This document shows positions 1 to 7,186 of a stretch of 64,000 nucleotides of DNA, piece by piece. Under the pieces are notes generated by a model that saw nothing but the letters and a program-made list of their open reading frames with translations, was not told the DNA's origin and did not search any database. The stretch lies in assembly GCF_004210735.1 (NCBI RefSeq), contig NZ_SDZL01000004.1:1-64000 (forward strand). Reading direction: 5' to 3'. Position 1 is the stretch's first letter. The number at the start of each line of letters is the position of its first letter. A program made the position numbers and the translations under genes. Origin of the DNA: Brevundimonas sp. (GTDB taxonomy: Bacteria > Pseudomonadota > Alphaproteobacteria > Caulobacterales > Caulobacteraceae).

Positions 1-59
1 GAGGTCCTGCATCAAGCGTTACAATACTCAGGAAGCCGCCAGGTTGCCGCCTGCGTCGA

Positions 60-1673
60 TCAGGCCGCCTGTTCCAGGGGCGGTGCCTCCAGCAGCCGGC
101 GAATGGCGTTCAGCAGGGTGTCTGGCTGGATCGGCTTCTGGGCCACGCCGCCCATGCCCGCGGCCCGATATTCGACCTCGTCGCGCGGGTCGGCGTTTGC
201 GGTCAGGGCCAGGATCGGGACCCGGGATGCCGGGCCGGGCAGGGCGCGGATGGCGCGGGCGGCGGTGACGCCGTCCATCACCGGCATCTTGATGTCCATC
301 AGGATCAGATCCAGCCCGCCCAGGGTCGCGCGCTCCACCGCCTGACGTCCGTCCTCGGCGGTTTCGTGGGTGCAGCCGAACAGCTCCAGCACACGCCCGG
401 CTACGAAACGGTTGGCGGCGTTGTCGTCCACCACCAGCACATGCAGCGTCTCGTGCGGCGTCGGCTCGGCCGCCGGAGTGGCCACGACGCGCATCTCGGG
501 ACCGCAACAGGGCAGGCGCAGTCCGAAGTGGAAACGGGCGCCGCCGAACGGGGATCGCGCCACTGTCAGTTCGCCCTCCATCCGCTCGACGATCTGGCGA
601 CAGATCGCCAGACCCAGTCCGGCGCCCGCGCCGCCACGCCCGGCGTCGCCGGTGTTGAAGGGCTGGAAGATGGCGGCGGCCTTGTCGTCGGGCACGCCGG
701 GTCCGCTGTCGTCGACCCAGCCTTCGATGCCGACGCCGTCGTCTTGCCAGCGGCTGGTGATCCGCACCGCGACCCGGCCCGTCTTGGTGAATTTCAGGGC
801 GTTGCCGATCAGATTGTTCAGCAACTGCTTCAGCCGCATCTCGTCGCCCATGACCCAGTCATGACCGGCCGTGTCGCAGGTGACGGTGAAGTCCAGCGCC
901 TGTTCCTCGGCGCGGGGGCGCCACAGGGCCGACAGATCGGCGGCGACCGCGTCCAGATGCACCGGCCCGGTCTCCAGCGTCAGCATGCCGGCCTCGGCCC
1001 GCGACATGTCCAGCGCATCGGTCAGCAGGCGCAGCAGGCTGTGGCCCGAATCGAGAATGGTGCGGACGTGGGGGCGTAGACTGTCCTGCGTCAGCTCGCG
1101 CTCCATCAGGCCGGCGACACCCAGCACGCCGTTCAGCGGGGTGCGGATCTCGTGGCTCATCACCGCCAGGAATTCCGACTTGGCCCGGCTGGAGGCGCGG
1201 GCCTCGGCCTCGGCGCGGGCCAAATTTTGAGCCAGGTCGCTGAGGGTTTCCGCGCGGCGCCGATGCACGGCGGCCCCCGCCTGAAGCAGTTGCAGGCCCG
1301 AGCCGACGCCGACATAGCGCCCGTTCGCGGTGACGATGAATCCCTTCAGCAGGGCGTTGATGCCCGCCGCGTCCATGCCCTGGAACAGGGCCTCGACCTG
1401 GGCGTCGGCGTCCACGATCAACGGCGCCGGGTCCATCAGCGCGGTCACCGGTCGGCGGGCGTACAGGGCGCGGCCGAACTCGGCGGCCATCTTCAGGGTG
1501 AGGGCGTTGCGTTCGATCAGGCCGACCGGCCGATCCTCTGCGTCGATCACGGCGATGACCAGGGTGTCGGGTTCGGCCTGGAAGCGTTCGAGAATATCCG
1601 AGCCGGCAGCCCCAGGCGACGCCGCCTGGGTCCGCTCCACGAAATCGCCGATTCTGGCGCCGCTGTTGGCCAT
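60..1673 (-). CDS. Hybrid sensor histidine kinase/response regulator
   Basis: This 537-residue protein is a soluble hybrid two-component kinase. Residues 20-140 look like a pair of CBS-type sensory motifs. A short helix leads into a HisKA dimerisation domain with the phospho-accepting His174 in the H-box SHEIRTPLNG. An HATPase domain follows, with N-box NLIGNALKFT near residue 290 and a glycine-rich GAGLGLAI box. A receiver domain (about 408-530) has its phospho-acceptor Asp459 in LILMDIKMPVMDG. There is no membrane segment, so a cytoplasmic signal is expected. No partner regulator lies next to it. The family is clear; the stimulus and output are unknown. Confidence 0.9.
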   Translation of the reverse strand: MANSGARIGDFVERTQAASPGAAGSDILERFQAEPDTLVIAVIDAEDRPVGLIERNALTLKMAAEFGRALYARRPVTALMDPAPLIVDADAQVEALFQGMDAAGINALLKGFIVTANGRYVGVGSGLQLLQAGAAVHRRRAETLSDLAQNLARAEAEARASSRAKSEFLAVMSHEIRTPLNGVLGVAGLMERELTQDSLRPHVRTILDSGHSLLRLLTDALDMSRAEAGMLTLETGPVHLDAVAADLSALWRPRAEEQALDFTVTCDTAGHDWVMGDEMRLKQLLNNLIGNALKFTKTGRVAVRITSRWQDDGVGIEGWVDDSGPGVPDDKAAAIFQPFNTGDAGRGGAGAGLGLAICRQIVERMEGELTVARSPFGGARFHFGLRLPCCGPEMRVVATPAAEPTPHETLHVLVVDDNAANRFVAGRVLELFGCTHETAEDGRQAVERATLGGLDLILMDIKMPVMDGVTAARAIRALPGPASRVPILALTANADPRDEVEYRAAGMGGVAQKPIQPDTLLNAIRRLLEAPPLEQAA

Positions 1674-1780
1674 GCCCGCCCCTTGTTACGCAGGCAGGGT
1701 CTAGGCCGCTCAGCTTAACAGGCGCTTGTCCGGAAATGAATGTTTTGACACGAGTTTTCGACAATTGATCCGATGGCGGA

Positions 1781-3196
1781 TCAGTCCGCCAGCCGGTCCA
1801 GAACCTCGGCCGCGAAGACCGACAGGGTGTCGTCGCGCGCGCCCATGATCACGATCCGGTCGCCGGGTCGCGCCAGTTCCACCAGCCGGTCCCCGCAGGC
1901 CGGACGGTCGGCCAGCGCTTCGGCATGCAGGCCGGCCGCGCGCACGCCCCGGGCGATGTCCTCGCTGCCGACGCTGCGATCGGTGGTGCCGCCGAAATAG
2001 ACGGGCTCGGGCATCAACAGCACGTCGTCGGGCCGCATCAGGCCCGCGAAACCCTCAACGAACTCGTCCTGCATCAGCTTCAGCGGGCCAAAGCCATGCG
2101 GCTGGAACATGATCAGCAGGCGTCCGTCAAAGGCGTGCAGCGTCTTCAGCGTCGCGGCGATCTTGTCCGGGTTGTGGGCGAAGTCGTCGATGACGGTGAT
2201 CCCGTTCACCGTGCCGACCACCTCCATCCGGCGGCGAATGCCGGAAAAGGTCTCAAGCGCGGCGATGGCCTGATCCAGATCGACGCCCAGCGCCCGCACG
2301 GCCCCCAGCGCGGCCAGGGCATTGGCGACATTGTGCGCGCCGGGCACGTTCAGCGTCATCGTGCGCCGCGCGCCGCTCTCGCGCTCGATCAGGTCGAAAC
2401 GCATGCCGGCGGGCAGGGGCTCCAGATCATGGGCCGACAGGTCGGCGCTCTCGTTTCCCAGGGCGAAGGTGGCGATGCGATCGGGGGCCACGTCCTGCGA
2501 CAGGGTTTGAGCCAAGGCCGCCGTTTCCGGGTTGTCGAGGTTCAGCACCGCATGGCGCGCGCGATGCACGAAGCCGCCGAACAGGTCGCGTAACTCCTCC
2601 ATCGACTTGTGGTCCAGCGAGATGTTGGAGATCACGGCCACGGTCGGATCATAGCGAGCGATGGAGCCGTCGCTTTCATCCACCTCGGCCACGAACAGAT
2701 CGGGCGCGCCGACCAAAGCGCTGGCGAAGGGATGGTCGGCGTCGACGAAATTCTTCATCACCGCGCCGTTGACCACGGTGGGGTCGCGTCCGGCCTGCGA
2801 CAGGATCCAGGCCACCATGCCGGTGATGGTGGACTTGCCGCTGGTGCCGGCCACGCCGACCGAGGTCGGGGCGGCGTTGAACAGCCGGCTGAGCATTTCG
2901 GGGCGGGTCGAAACCGTCGCGCCCACCCGGCGGGCGGCGGCGATGTCGGGCACCGTATCCTCGACCGCGCCCGAGGCGACGACGATCTGCTCCGCCCGCG
3001 TGACGCCCGATCCGTCCTGGGGGTGCAGGGTGACGCCGTGATCTTGCAGCCAGGCGAATTTCTCGGGCGTCCGGCCCTGGTCGCGCGACCGGTCCGAGCC
3101 CTCGATCCGCGCGCCCCGCGCCTGAACGATCAGCGCCAGCGGCAACATGCCCGAGCCGCCGATGCCGCAAAAGAAGTAGGGGGCGTCCGTCTGCAT
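1781..3196 (-). CDS. Mur ligase family protein (MurC/Mpl-like)
   Basis: This is a 471-residue ATP-dependent amide ligase of the Mur family, which joins amino acids or peptides to UDP-MurNAc. The N-terminal nucleotide-binding motif CGIGGSGM, the P-loop GTSGKST (canonical MurC has GTHGKTT) and the downstream SNISLDHKS motif are visible. A Mur ligase C-terminal domain contains IDDFAHNP. It is divergent from an LD-carboxypeptidase 87 bp away, an enzyme of murein recycling. This favours an Mpl-like recycling role over the essential MurC, which would normally sit in the division/cell wall cluster. That functional choice is inference. Confidence 0.8.
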   Translation of the reverse strand: MQTDAPYFFCGIGGSGMLPLALIVQARGARIEGSDRSRDQGRTPEKFAWLQDHGVTLHPQDGSGVTRAEQIVVASGAVEDTVPDIAAARRVGATVSTRPEMLSRLFNAAPTSVGVAGTSGKSTITGMVAWILSQAGRDPTVVNGAVMKNFVDADHPFASALVGAPDLFVAEVDESDGSIARYDPTVAVISNISLDHKSMEELRDLFGGFVHRARHAVLNLDNPETAALAQTLSQDVAPDRIATFALGNESADLSAHDLEPLPAGMRFDLIERESGARRTMTLNVPGAHNVANALAALGAVRALGVDLDQAIAALETFSGIRRRMEVVGTVNGITVIDDFAHNPDKIAATLKTLHAFDGRLLIMFQPHGFGPLKLMQDEFVEGFAGLMRPDDVLLMPEPVYFGGTTDRSVGSEDIARGVRAAGLHAEALADRPACGDRLVELARPGDRIVIMGARDDTLSVFAAEVLDRLAD

Positions 3197-3283
3197 CTGC
3201 GTCTTGATCTTTTGGGCCGAAACCGGGGATGGTCCGGCGGCCTGACTAGCACGGGCGCAGCATCAGACCAGAGCCTGTCGTTC

Positions 3284-4108
3284 ATGAAGATCGGTGTCGT
3301 CGCCGCCTCGTCCCGCTTCAGTCGGGAAACCGCCGATCGCATGACGGCCTTCATGGCCGAACGGTATCCCACCGGCGATGTCGGCCTGGTGTTCCATGAG
3401 GCCAGTTTCGAAAACCACGGCCATTTCGCCGGCGACGACGCCGCCCGCGCCCGCGCGGTCATCGAATTCGCCAACGACCCGCGTCTGGGCGCCGTGTGGT
3501 TCGCGCGCGGCGGCTATGGCTCGTGCCGGATCGCCGAAGCGGTGGTGCAGGGGCTGGGGCCTGAGGCGCGGAGCAAGCGTTACCTGGGCTATTCCGACGC
3601 GGGCAGCATACTGGCTGCGCTCTACAAGGCCGGGTTCCCGCACGTCGCCCACGGACCGATGGTGTCCGACATCAACCGGCGCACCGGGCCGCAGACGGTG
3701 CAGCGGTCGATCGACTGGCTGACCAAGGGCAAGACCTCGGGGCTGGAGCCGAATCTGGACGATCGCCCGGCCGTGGCCTTCAACCTGACCATCCTGGACC
3801 AGCTGATCGGCACGGCGCTGGAGCCGGACCTGACCGGACATGTCCTGATGCTGGAGGAGGTGTCCGAGGCGCTGTACCGGATCGACCGGATGATGTTCCA
3901 CCTGACCGGCCAGGCCTCGATCCGCCGGGTCGCGGGCATCCGCCTGGGTCGCGTCAGCGACATCACCTATAACGAGCCGGACTTTGGCCAGACGCCGGAA
4001 GAGATCGTCCGCTACTGGTGCGCGCGGTCGGGCATTCCGTTTTTGGGCGAGGCGGACATCGGCCACGACGGCGACAACAAGGTCGTGCCCTTCGGCCGGT
4101 CCCGCTGA
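3284..4108 (+). CDS. LD-carboxypeptidase (peptidase S66 family)
   Basis: This 274-residue protein matches the S66 family, which removes the terminal D-Ala from murein tetrapeptides during cell-wall recycling. The N-terminal motif ARGGYGSCR holds the nucleophilic Ser of the RGGYGS signature. The central LGYSDAGSILAAL stretch and the later LMLEEVSEALYRIDRM segment, which carries the conserved Glu, also fit. The ATG at 3284 gives the normal family length; an upstream in-frame extension would lack similarity. No signal peptide is seen, so it is cytoplasmic like LdcA. It faces away from the Mur ligase, and together they suggest a murein-recycling pair. Confidence 0.88.
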   Translation: MKIGVVAASSRFSRETADRMTAFMAERYPTGDVGLVFHEASFENHGHFAGDDAARARAVIEFANDPRLGAVWFARGGYGSCRIAEAVVQGLGPEARSKRYLGYSDAGSILAALYKAGFPHVAHGPMVSDINRRTGPQTVQRSIDWLTKGKTSGLEPNLDDRPAVAFNLTILDQLIGTALEPDLTGHVLMLEEVSEALYRIDRMMFHLTGQASIRRVAGIRLGRVSDITYNEPDFGQTPEEIVRYWCARSGIPFLGEADIGHDGDNKVVPFGRSR

Positions 4109-4142
4109 CGGTGGCCTAAAAGCCACGCTTGTTAAGCTTAAA

Positions 4143-4161
4143 CCTCGCCTTGAGGGCGAGG
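4143..4161 (-). terminator. Candidate terminator hairpin, minus strand
   Basis: A 7-bp perfect stem (CCTCGCC/GGCGAGG) with a 5-nt loop is followed on the minus strand by the T-rich run TTTAAGCTT. It lies between convergent ldcA-like and metB-like genes and could end transcripts coming from metXB. A second weak stem, GTGGC/GCCAC at 4111-4126, sits directly after the ldcA-like stop codon. Confidence 0.4.
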
Positions 4162-4265
4162 GGCGTGGACAACGCCGTTCGGCTTGTGTCCAGATATGGG
4201 ACAGCGGACTTCGGGGGAAGTTCGCTGTTCTTCGCCTGGGGCCGGGAGGGCTGTTCCGTGGCGAT

Positions 4266-4304
4266 GGCGGTCCATCCGGCCCGGGGGGCGCCGGATGGAC
4301 CGCC
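4266..4304. repeat. Perfect 15-bp inverted repeat after metB-like gene
   Basis: Arms at 4266-4280 and 4290-4304 are exact reverse complements over 15 bp, separated by a 9-nt C/G-rich loop. The structure begins 16 nt beyond the stop codon of the metB-like gene. It lacks a U-tract on either strand, so it may protect a 3' end or act in Rho-dependent termination; the function is not shown. Confidence 0.55.
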
Positions 4305-4319
4305 TGTCACCGCTGACAA

Positions 4320-5498
4320 TCAGGCCGCCTTGGCGATCGCCGCCGGCAAGGCGTCCAGCGCACGGGTCAGGTCGGCGATCAGGTCGTCCTGATGCTCCAG
4401 CCCGACCGACAGGCGCAGCAGGCCGTCGCCGATGCCGGCGATGCGGCGCGCCTCGGCGTCCATGGCGGCGTGGGTCATGGTGGCCGGGTGGGCGATCAGG
4501 CTTTCGACCCCGCCCAGCGATTCCGCCAGGGTGAAGACCTCCAGATCCTCGACCAGGGCGCGGACCGCCTCGACACCCCCATCCAGTTCGAACGACAGCA
4601 TGGCGCCGAAGCCCAGCTGCTGACGCGCGGCCAGATCGTGACCGGGGTGGGAGGCCAGGCCCGGATAGTGGACGGTACGCACCGCCGGATGGGCGTCCAG
4701 CACGCGGGCCACGGCGTCGGCCGTCGCCTGCTGCCGCTCGATCCGCGCGAACAGGGTGCGCACGCCGCGCAGGGTCAGATAGGCGTCGAACGGCGAGCCC
4801 GTGACCCCCAGGCAGTTGGCCCACCACGCCAGCTCGTCGTGGTCGCGGGGGTCGGCGCAGATGACCGCGCCGCCGACCACGTCGGAATGGCCGTTGATGT
4901 ATTTGGTGGTCGAGTGAACGACGATGTCGGCCCCCAGCTCCAGCGGGCGTTGCAGGGCCGGCGACAGGAAGGTGTTGTCGGCCACCACCTTGGCCCCCAC
5001 GGCATGGGCGCGGCGACAGACCTCGGCCACATCGACGACGCGCAGCAGGGGGTTGGACGGCGTCTCGACCAGCACCAGTTTCGCGCCGTCGGCCAGGGCG
5101 GCGTCCATGGCCGCGCCGTCGTTCTGATCGACGAAGGCCAGGCGGAAATGACTCTTCCTGGCTCGGGCGGTCAGCAGGCGATGGGTGCCGCCGTAACAGT
5201 CGTGCGGCGCGATCAGCAGGTCGCCGGGGTTCAGCAGCGACAGTGGCAGGTCGACCGCCGCCATGCCGGTGGCCGTGACCACGCAGCCGGCGCCGCCCTC
5301 CAGCCCGGCCAGGGTCTCGGCCAGCACGTCGCGGGTCGGATTGCCCGAGCGCGAATAGTCGTAGCGACGCTTCTGGTCGAAGCCGGCGAAGGAATAGTTC
5401 GACGACAGATACAGCGGCGGCATGACCGCGCCGTGGGCCGTATCCTGATCGACGCCGGTGCGGGCAGCGAGGGTGCGGGGATCGGTCGGGCGGGTCAT
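4320..5498 (-). CDS. metB: Cystathionine gamma-synthase / O-acylhomoserine sulfhydrylase family
   Basis: This 392-residue PLP enzyme of the Cys/Met metabolism family adds cysteine or sulfide to activated homoserine in methionine synthesis. Visible are the ATGMAAVDL substrate-pocket stretch, the PLP-aspartate region VVADNTFLSPALQ and the PLP-lysine motif HSTTKYINGHSDVVGG. The ATG at 5496-5498 overlaps the metX-like stop by 4 bp (ATGA), indicating translational coupling. Its place behind the SAM riboswitch puts it in the repressible methionine operon. Whether it acts as MetB or MetZ cannot be decided from sequence alone. Confidence 0.87.
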   Translation of the reverse strand: MTRPTDPRTLAARTGVDQDTAHGAVMPPLYLSSNYSFAGFDQKRRYDYSRSGNPTRDVLAETLAGLEGGAGCVVTATGMAAVDLPLSLLNPGDLLIAPHDCYGGTHRLLTARARKSHFRLAFVDQNDGAAMDAALADGAKLVLVETPSNPLLRVVDVAEVCRRAHAVGAKVVADNTFLSPALQRPLELGADIVVHSTTKYINGHSDVVGGAVICADPRDHDELAWWANCLGVTGSPFDAYLTLRGVRTLFARIERQQATADAVARVLDAHPAVRTVHYPGLASHPGHDLAARQQLGFGAMLSFELDGGVEAVRALVEDLEVFTLAESLGGVESLIAHPATMTHAAMDAEARRIAGIGDGLLRLSVGLEHQDDLIADLTRALDALPAAIAKAA

Positions 5499-6556
5499 TG
5501 GGCGATGTCCTTCAGGGCGGCGCACAGGATGTCGGCGACCAGGGCGTCTTCCTTCAGGAAGGCGTCGTGGCCGTAGAGGGAGGGGGCCTGGACGAAGCGG
5601 AACAGGGCGGGCAGGCGGTCGGCCAGCTCCTGCATGTCCTCGATCGGGCACAGGCGATCGGAGGTGAAGCCGACCAGGGTGGTCGGTGTGCGGACCGCCT
5701 CGGGCGTGACGCTGTGACGGTCGATGGAATCCGACAGCGTCAGCCAGCGCGATGGGCTGGTGCGGTCGCGATAAGCGCGCCCGCGTGAGCGCAGATAGTC
5801 ACAGACCGGATAGGTCTGGCCCGCCCGGTCCGGCGCGGCCACGTCGAAGCGCAGGCCGAATTCCTCAGGCGTGCGATAGGTGGTCATGGCCAGTTCGCGG
5901 GCCAGCGAGATCGCCTCGTCCGTTCGGCCAGAGGCCAGGCCCAGTTGCAGGATGCGCCGCTGGATTCCGCGCCAGGCGGTGGCCAGCGGATGGGGCCGGT
6001 GGGCGCCCGAAACCACCACCAGCTGCTCGACCCGCGCGGGGAACAGCTCGGCGAAGGCCAGGGCGATCATGCCGCCGTAGGAGCAGCCGACGAAGGCCGC
6101 CGCCGAGGCCGCCCCGATCCGGTCCAGCAGCAGGGCCAGCAGGCGCGCCTGGTCGTGGGTGGTGACGGTCAGCGGCGTCTTCGCCTCGATGGCCTCGGGG
6201 CCGAAATCTGGCGCGAAATCAAAGGCCAGAACCTGAAACCGGGTCAGGTCGATCGGCGCGCCCGGCGCCACGGCGCCCGACCACCAACCCAGGCCGCGCG
6301 TCTCGGTCCGGTGCACGCAACGATCCGAGGAAATGCCGCCCGCGACGATGATCAGCGGCGCCCCGGCCGGGCCGTGCAGGCGTCCGGCCACGCGGCCTTG
6401 CGACAGGCGTTCGCCCGACGCCAGGCGGAAGTCGGCGGGGATGTCGGCGAACACGTCGGTCGCGGCGGGCACGCCCCGGCCGATGGCCGCCGGACGGCGA
6501 GCCGGCGCGGGGCGACAGCGAGGTTCGGAAGTCGTTTCGGGGAAGGCGAGGGTCAT
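5495..6556 (-). CDS. metX: Homoserine O-acyltransferase (MetX-type alpha/beta hydrolase)
   Basis: This 353-residue alpha/beta-hydrolase-fold enzyme activates homoserine with an acyl group, the first committed step to methionine. The nucleophile elbow is GCSYGGM. The catalytic Asp is in TSDRLCP and the His in YGHDAFLKE near the C-terminus. The MetX-like WWSGAVAPGAPID segment is present. Classical MetX acetyltransferases carry GGSMGGM, so the elbow here is divergent and the acyl donor (acetyl or succinyl) is uncertain. It is the first gene after a SAM-I-type riboswitch and overlaps the downstream metB-like gene by 4 bp. Confidence 0.83.
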   Translation of the reverse strand: MTLAFPETTSEPRCRPAPARRPAAIGRGVPAATDVFADIPADFRLASGERLSQGRVAGRLHGPAGAPLIIVAGGISSDRCVHRTETRGLGWWSGAVAPGAPIDLTRFQVLAFDFAPDFGPEAIEAKTPLTVTTHDQARLLALLLDRIGAASAAAFVGCSYGGMIALAFAELFPARVEQLVVVSGAHRPHPLATAWRGIQRRILQLGLASGRTDEAISLARELAMTTYRTPEEFGLRFDVAAPDRAGQTYPVCDYLRSRGRAYRDRTSPSRWLTLSDSIDRHSVTPEAVRTPTTLVGFTSDRLCPIEDMQELADRLPALFRFVQAPSLYGHDAFLKEDALVADILCAALKDIAQ

Positions 6557-6616
6557 TCGTGGCGTCCGGCTTGGCGATCACGCCCGGCAAGGACCCATGC
6601 GTCGACAGACGGTGGT

Positions 6617-6635
6617 CGCGTCGCCTGCCGACGCG
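6617..6635 (-). promoter_or_regulatory. Hairpin directly 3' of the SAM aptamer
   Basis: A perfect 7-bp stem (CGCGTCG/CGACGCG) with a 5-nt loop starts 4 nt after the closing stem of the riboswitch on the minus strand. There is no U-tract, so if it is the expression platform it more likely works through Rho or translation than as an intrinsic terminator. Confidence 0.45.
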
Positions 6636-6638
6636 TCC

Positions 6639-6755
6639 CTCATCTCTCGCGGAATCCGGTGACGGAATCCCCGCAGGAGTTGGCACCGTTTCGGGGGGTG
6701 TCCCCGATGGTTGCCCCGGCGTCAAAGGGCCTATCCCTCAGCCGGTCTTGATGAG
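6639..6755 (-). promoter_or_regulatory. SAM-I (S-box) type riboswitch upstream of metXB
   Basis: Read on the minus strand, the segment opens with CTCATC (6755-6750) and closes with GATGAG (6644-6639), which pair as P1. Between them are the S-box core blocks in the right order: CAAGACCGGCTGAGGGA, GGCCC, GACGCCGGGGCAACC and GGTGCCAACTCC. These match the kink-turn, P3 and P4 regions of the SAM-I aptamer. It precedes the metX-like start codon by 82 nt. S-box aptamers are mostly found in Firmicutes, while SAM-II is common in alphaproteobacteria, so this placement is notable. SAM binding would be expected to repress metXB. Confidence 0.88.
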
Positions 6756-6792
6756 CGCCCCTACGGTGGCGAAAACGCAGCCGGATCGTCAA

Positions 6793-6885
6793 GTGAAATT
6801 TTCAACCTCAATGTCGCGAACAATCGCGACTGCGTGGTCAAAAATGCTACAGGTTGTCGCTAGTGGAAAAATTTCACCATTGAGG
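6793..6885. repeat. Interleaved inverted repeats in the met/thr divergent promoter region
   Basis: GTGAAATTTT (6793-6802) is the exact reverse complement of AAAATTTCAC (6868-6877). CCTCAATG (6806-6813) is the exact reverse complement of CATTGAGG (6878-6885). The order is A-B-A'-B', so the two pairs interleave and do not nest. Inside lies another dyad, GTCGCGA-ACAA-TCGCGAC (6813-6830). The region is AT-rich compared with its surroundings and must contain the promoters for both metXB and the thr operon. Duplicated protein sites or a pseudoknot are both possible. Confidence 0.6.
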
Positions 6886-6953
6886 CTTGACGGCGGCCGC
6901 GCCCATGCATCAGGCTTGGGCCACGTTTCAACCGGACCTGTCCGCTACTCCCC

Positions 6954-7067
6954 ATGACGCTGCGCGCCCTTCTCATCGCTGACGACACGACCGGCCGGAT
7001 GGCCGGCGTCATCGGTATGACCATGGGTACCACCATCACCGCCACCCGTCGGGTGGGGAGAGGGTAG
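6954..7067 (+). CDS. thrL: Threonine-rich leader peptide of the thr attenuator
   Basis: A 37-codon frame (ATG 6954, TAG 7065-7067) carries eight Thr codons and three Ile codons. They are concentrated in MTMGTTITAT at residues 22-31, which resembles the STTITTT core of enterobacterial ThrL. The Thr run ends just at the first hairpin of the attenuator. Internal ATGs at codons 16, 22 and 24 could be the real start, since no Shine-Dalgarno sequence is obvious. Starvation for charged tRNA-Thr should stall the ribosome here and free the antiterminator. It is too short for routine gene calling. Confidence 0.8.
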   Translation: MTLRALLIADDTTGRMAGVIGMTMGTTITATRRVGRG

Positions 7068-7112
7068 CGCGCGCCGAGCACAGGTCTCAGCCACACACCC
7101 AAACCCCGCCCG
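7042..7112 (+). promoter_or_regulatory. Attenuator pause hairpin and antiterminator
   Basis: Segment 1:2 is CCACCC(7042-7047)-GTC-GGGTGG(7051-7056), overlapping the last leader-peptide codons. The alternative 2:3 pairing joins CGGGTGGGG (7050-7058) with CCCCGCCCG (7104-7112), nine pairs with one G-U wobble. It excludes both the 1:2 hairpin and the terminator stem. This is the classic mutually exclusive layout of a transcription attenuator. Confidence 0.8.
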
Positions 7113-7137
7113 GTTCGCCCGGGCGGGGTTTTTCTTT
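7104..7137 (+). terminator. Intrinsic terminator of the thr attenuator
   Basis: A perfect 10-bp stem (CCCCGCCCGG/CCGGGCGGGG, 5-nt loop) is followed by TTTTTCTTT. It sits 50 nt before the start codon of the homoserine dehydrogenase fusion gene and forms the 3:4 hairpin of the attenuator. Confidence 0.9.
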
Positions 7138-7186
7138 GCCCGTTTCGCCGCCTCCCCACGCCGCCTTCGAAAAATCGAGAAATCCC

